Program-made: the position numbers and the translations under genes
The notes under the pieces: generated by a model
Seen by the model: only the letters and a program-made list of their open reading frames with translations
What the model was told of the DNA's origin: nothing
Database searches by the model: none
Origin: JAWWOL01 sp963797535
GTDB taxonomy: Bacteria; Actinomycetota; Actinomycetes; JAWWOL01
Assembly (NCBI GenBank): GCA_963797535.1
Contig: CAWCPQ010000001.1
Location: forward strand, 682,001 to 746,000
Direction: 5' to 3'
DNA length: 64,000 nt
Shown: positions 63,429 to 64,000 of the stretch, piece after piece
How the letters are laid out: every line of letters starts with the position of its first letter
Position numbering within the stretch: position 1 is the first letter of the stretch

Positions 63429-63686
63429 ATGTGCTGGCTGACAGGAAGCGGAGCGCCTTCGCAGGCGACGCGAGTGTCGGTCGAGGATCCGCCGATCGGC
63501 GACTGCGACAGCCCAAGGTGGGTAGTGGTCCGCCTTTGTGGGATACGCATCGACGACCGGGCGGTGTGGCCATCAACGGGTGTCCTTGGGCTGATGGGAC
63601 AGGCGTTGCCACTGGAAGAGGGTCACGTCTTCCCGTTTCATGACGGTCGAGGCGCTGAGCTGGACGGGTGGACCTTGTCTTGGTGA
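63429..63686 (+). CDS. Doubtful small protein
   Basis: The frame from the ATG at 63429 gives 85 residues ending RWVVVRLCGIRIDDRAVWPS, GVLGLMGQALPLEEGHVFPF, HDGRGAELDGWTLSW. The last 50 residues look protein-like, with balanced composition, but the third-position GC is lower than in neighbouring genes and no ribosome binding site or family is seen. A GTG at 63474 is another start. The rest of the gap at 63301-63810 holds only the hairpin at 63773. Confidence 0.3.
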   Translation: MCWLTGSGAPSQATRVSVEDPPIGDCDSPRWVVVRLCGIRIDDRAVWPSTGVLGLMGQALPLEEGHVFPFHDGRGAELDGWTLSW

Positions 63687-63772
63687 ATGCTGAGTTGGAA
63701 GGCGCGGCAGTTGCGACACTCACGCCGCCTGAAGCCTCCGAGGCACGTTGGATGCCCGAGTCGGCCACATCA

Positions 63773-63805
63773 GTAGCGCCTGCCTGAGCGCCACTGAGGC
63801 GCTAC
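63773..63805 (-). terminator. 9-bp inverted repeat after the right-edge hydrolase gene
   Basis: GTAGCGCCT (63773-63781) and AGGCGCTAC (63797-63805) are exact complements with a 15-base loop, 5 bases past the leftward gene's stop codon. No T-run follows. Confidence 0.55.
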
Positions 63806-63810
63806 CGCTA

Positions 63811-64000
63811 CTACGGCAAGGCGAACAGGGCGCGCAGCCAACCGAGGGTCGTCGCCAGGGCCTCCGGGTCCAGTCGGGTGCCGTCCTCGTTGTAACCGCC
63901 TCCGGGGGAGGCGGCCCTCTCGGCTGGCGTGCGGGTGTCCTCCTTGAAGACGTGGTTGGCGTTCGCCGGGTAAGCGAAAGTGATGTTGGCTTTGCCGGCG
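63811..64000 (-). CDS. Alpha/beta hydrolase, C-terminal part only
   Basis: The last 62 residues of a gene that continues beyond the right edge: AGKANITFAYPANANHVFKE, DTRTPAERAASPGGGYNEDG, RLDPEALATTLGWLRALFAL, then P and TAG. The ANHVFK segment carries the catalytic His of alpha/beta hydrolases, and the terminal amphipathic helix is typical. The fold is inferred from this end; the substrate is unknown. A hairpin follows the stop. Confidence 0.75.
   Translation of the reverse strand, partial: AGKANITFAYPANANHVFKEDTRTPAERAASPGGGYNEDGTRLDPEALATTLGWLRALFALP

Overview
The window is chromosomal DNA from a high-GC Gram-positive bacterium (Actinomycetota). The evidence is GC-rich third codon positions, frequent GTG/TTG starts, ATGA/GTGA-coupled operons, a DUF222-HNH gene, a DUF1707 protein, an AcnR-type TetR beside aconitase, an InhA-like FabI paired with FabG, and the actinobacterial ChlI-ChlD-type cobaltochelatase subunit. 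I cannot name the genus. I see no rRNA, tRNA, CRISPR array, prophage or transposase.

Layout. 0-2.2 kb: a secreted protein cut by the left edge, then an NfeD-like/flotillin pair in which the flotillin is frameshifted. 2.2-8.5 kb: an ABC-F ATPase, a small HTH protein, an enoyl-CoA hydratase-like protein, and a large LPYTG-anchored surface protein with CshA-type repeats. 8.5-20 kb: an ABC exporter, a MarR regulator, an atypical SDR, acnR-acnA, a zinc alcohol dehydrogenase, a sirtuin, a DUF1707 protein, a lipoprotein, and DinB. 20-24 kb: a STAS protein, fabG-fabI, an orphan histidine kinase, and a YceI protein.

24.1-46.4 kb is a large cobalamin (B12) locus. It has cobD-cobQ; a DUF222-HNH gene; a first cobalamin riboswitch with cobN; four unrelated genes; and a second cobalamin riboswitch driving ten overlapping genes: chlID, cobO, cobB, cobI, cobM, cobL, cbiG-cobJ, cysG-type cobA, cobH and cbiX. 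These cover ring methylation, cobalt chelation, adenosylation, amidation and the aminopropanol step. CobG, CobF, CobK and CbiD were not recognised. Both riboswitches share a closely similar stretch just before the ribosome binding site.

46.4-64 kb is a looser accessory region of small regulators, secreted and membrane proteins, enzymes and decayed genes. It includes TetR/VOC, an aldo/keto-reductase fragment, a Tat protein with an N-terminal coiled coil, a PQQ-type lipoprotein, a CAAX protease, an APH-like kinase, a sigma/anti-sigma-like pair, a nonsense-mutated small gene, a DHFR-like protein, and a Clp_N/HTH regulator preceded by two matched palindromes. A hydrolase is cut by the right edge.

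The non-coding signals most worth checking are the Rex-like palindrome at 2184-2205, the loop-free 40-bp palindrome at 26601-26640, the paired riboswitches, and the tandem CGTCAA-N7-TTGACG sites at 61174-61220.
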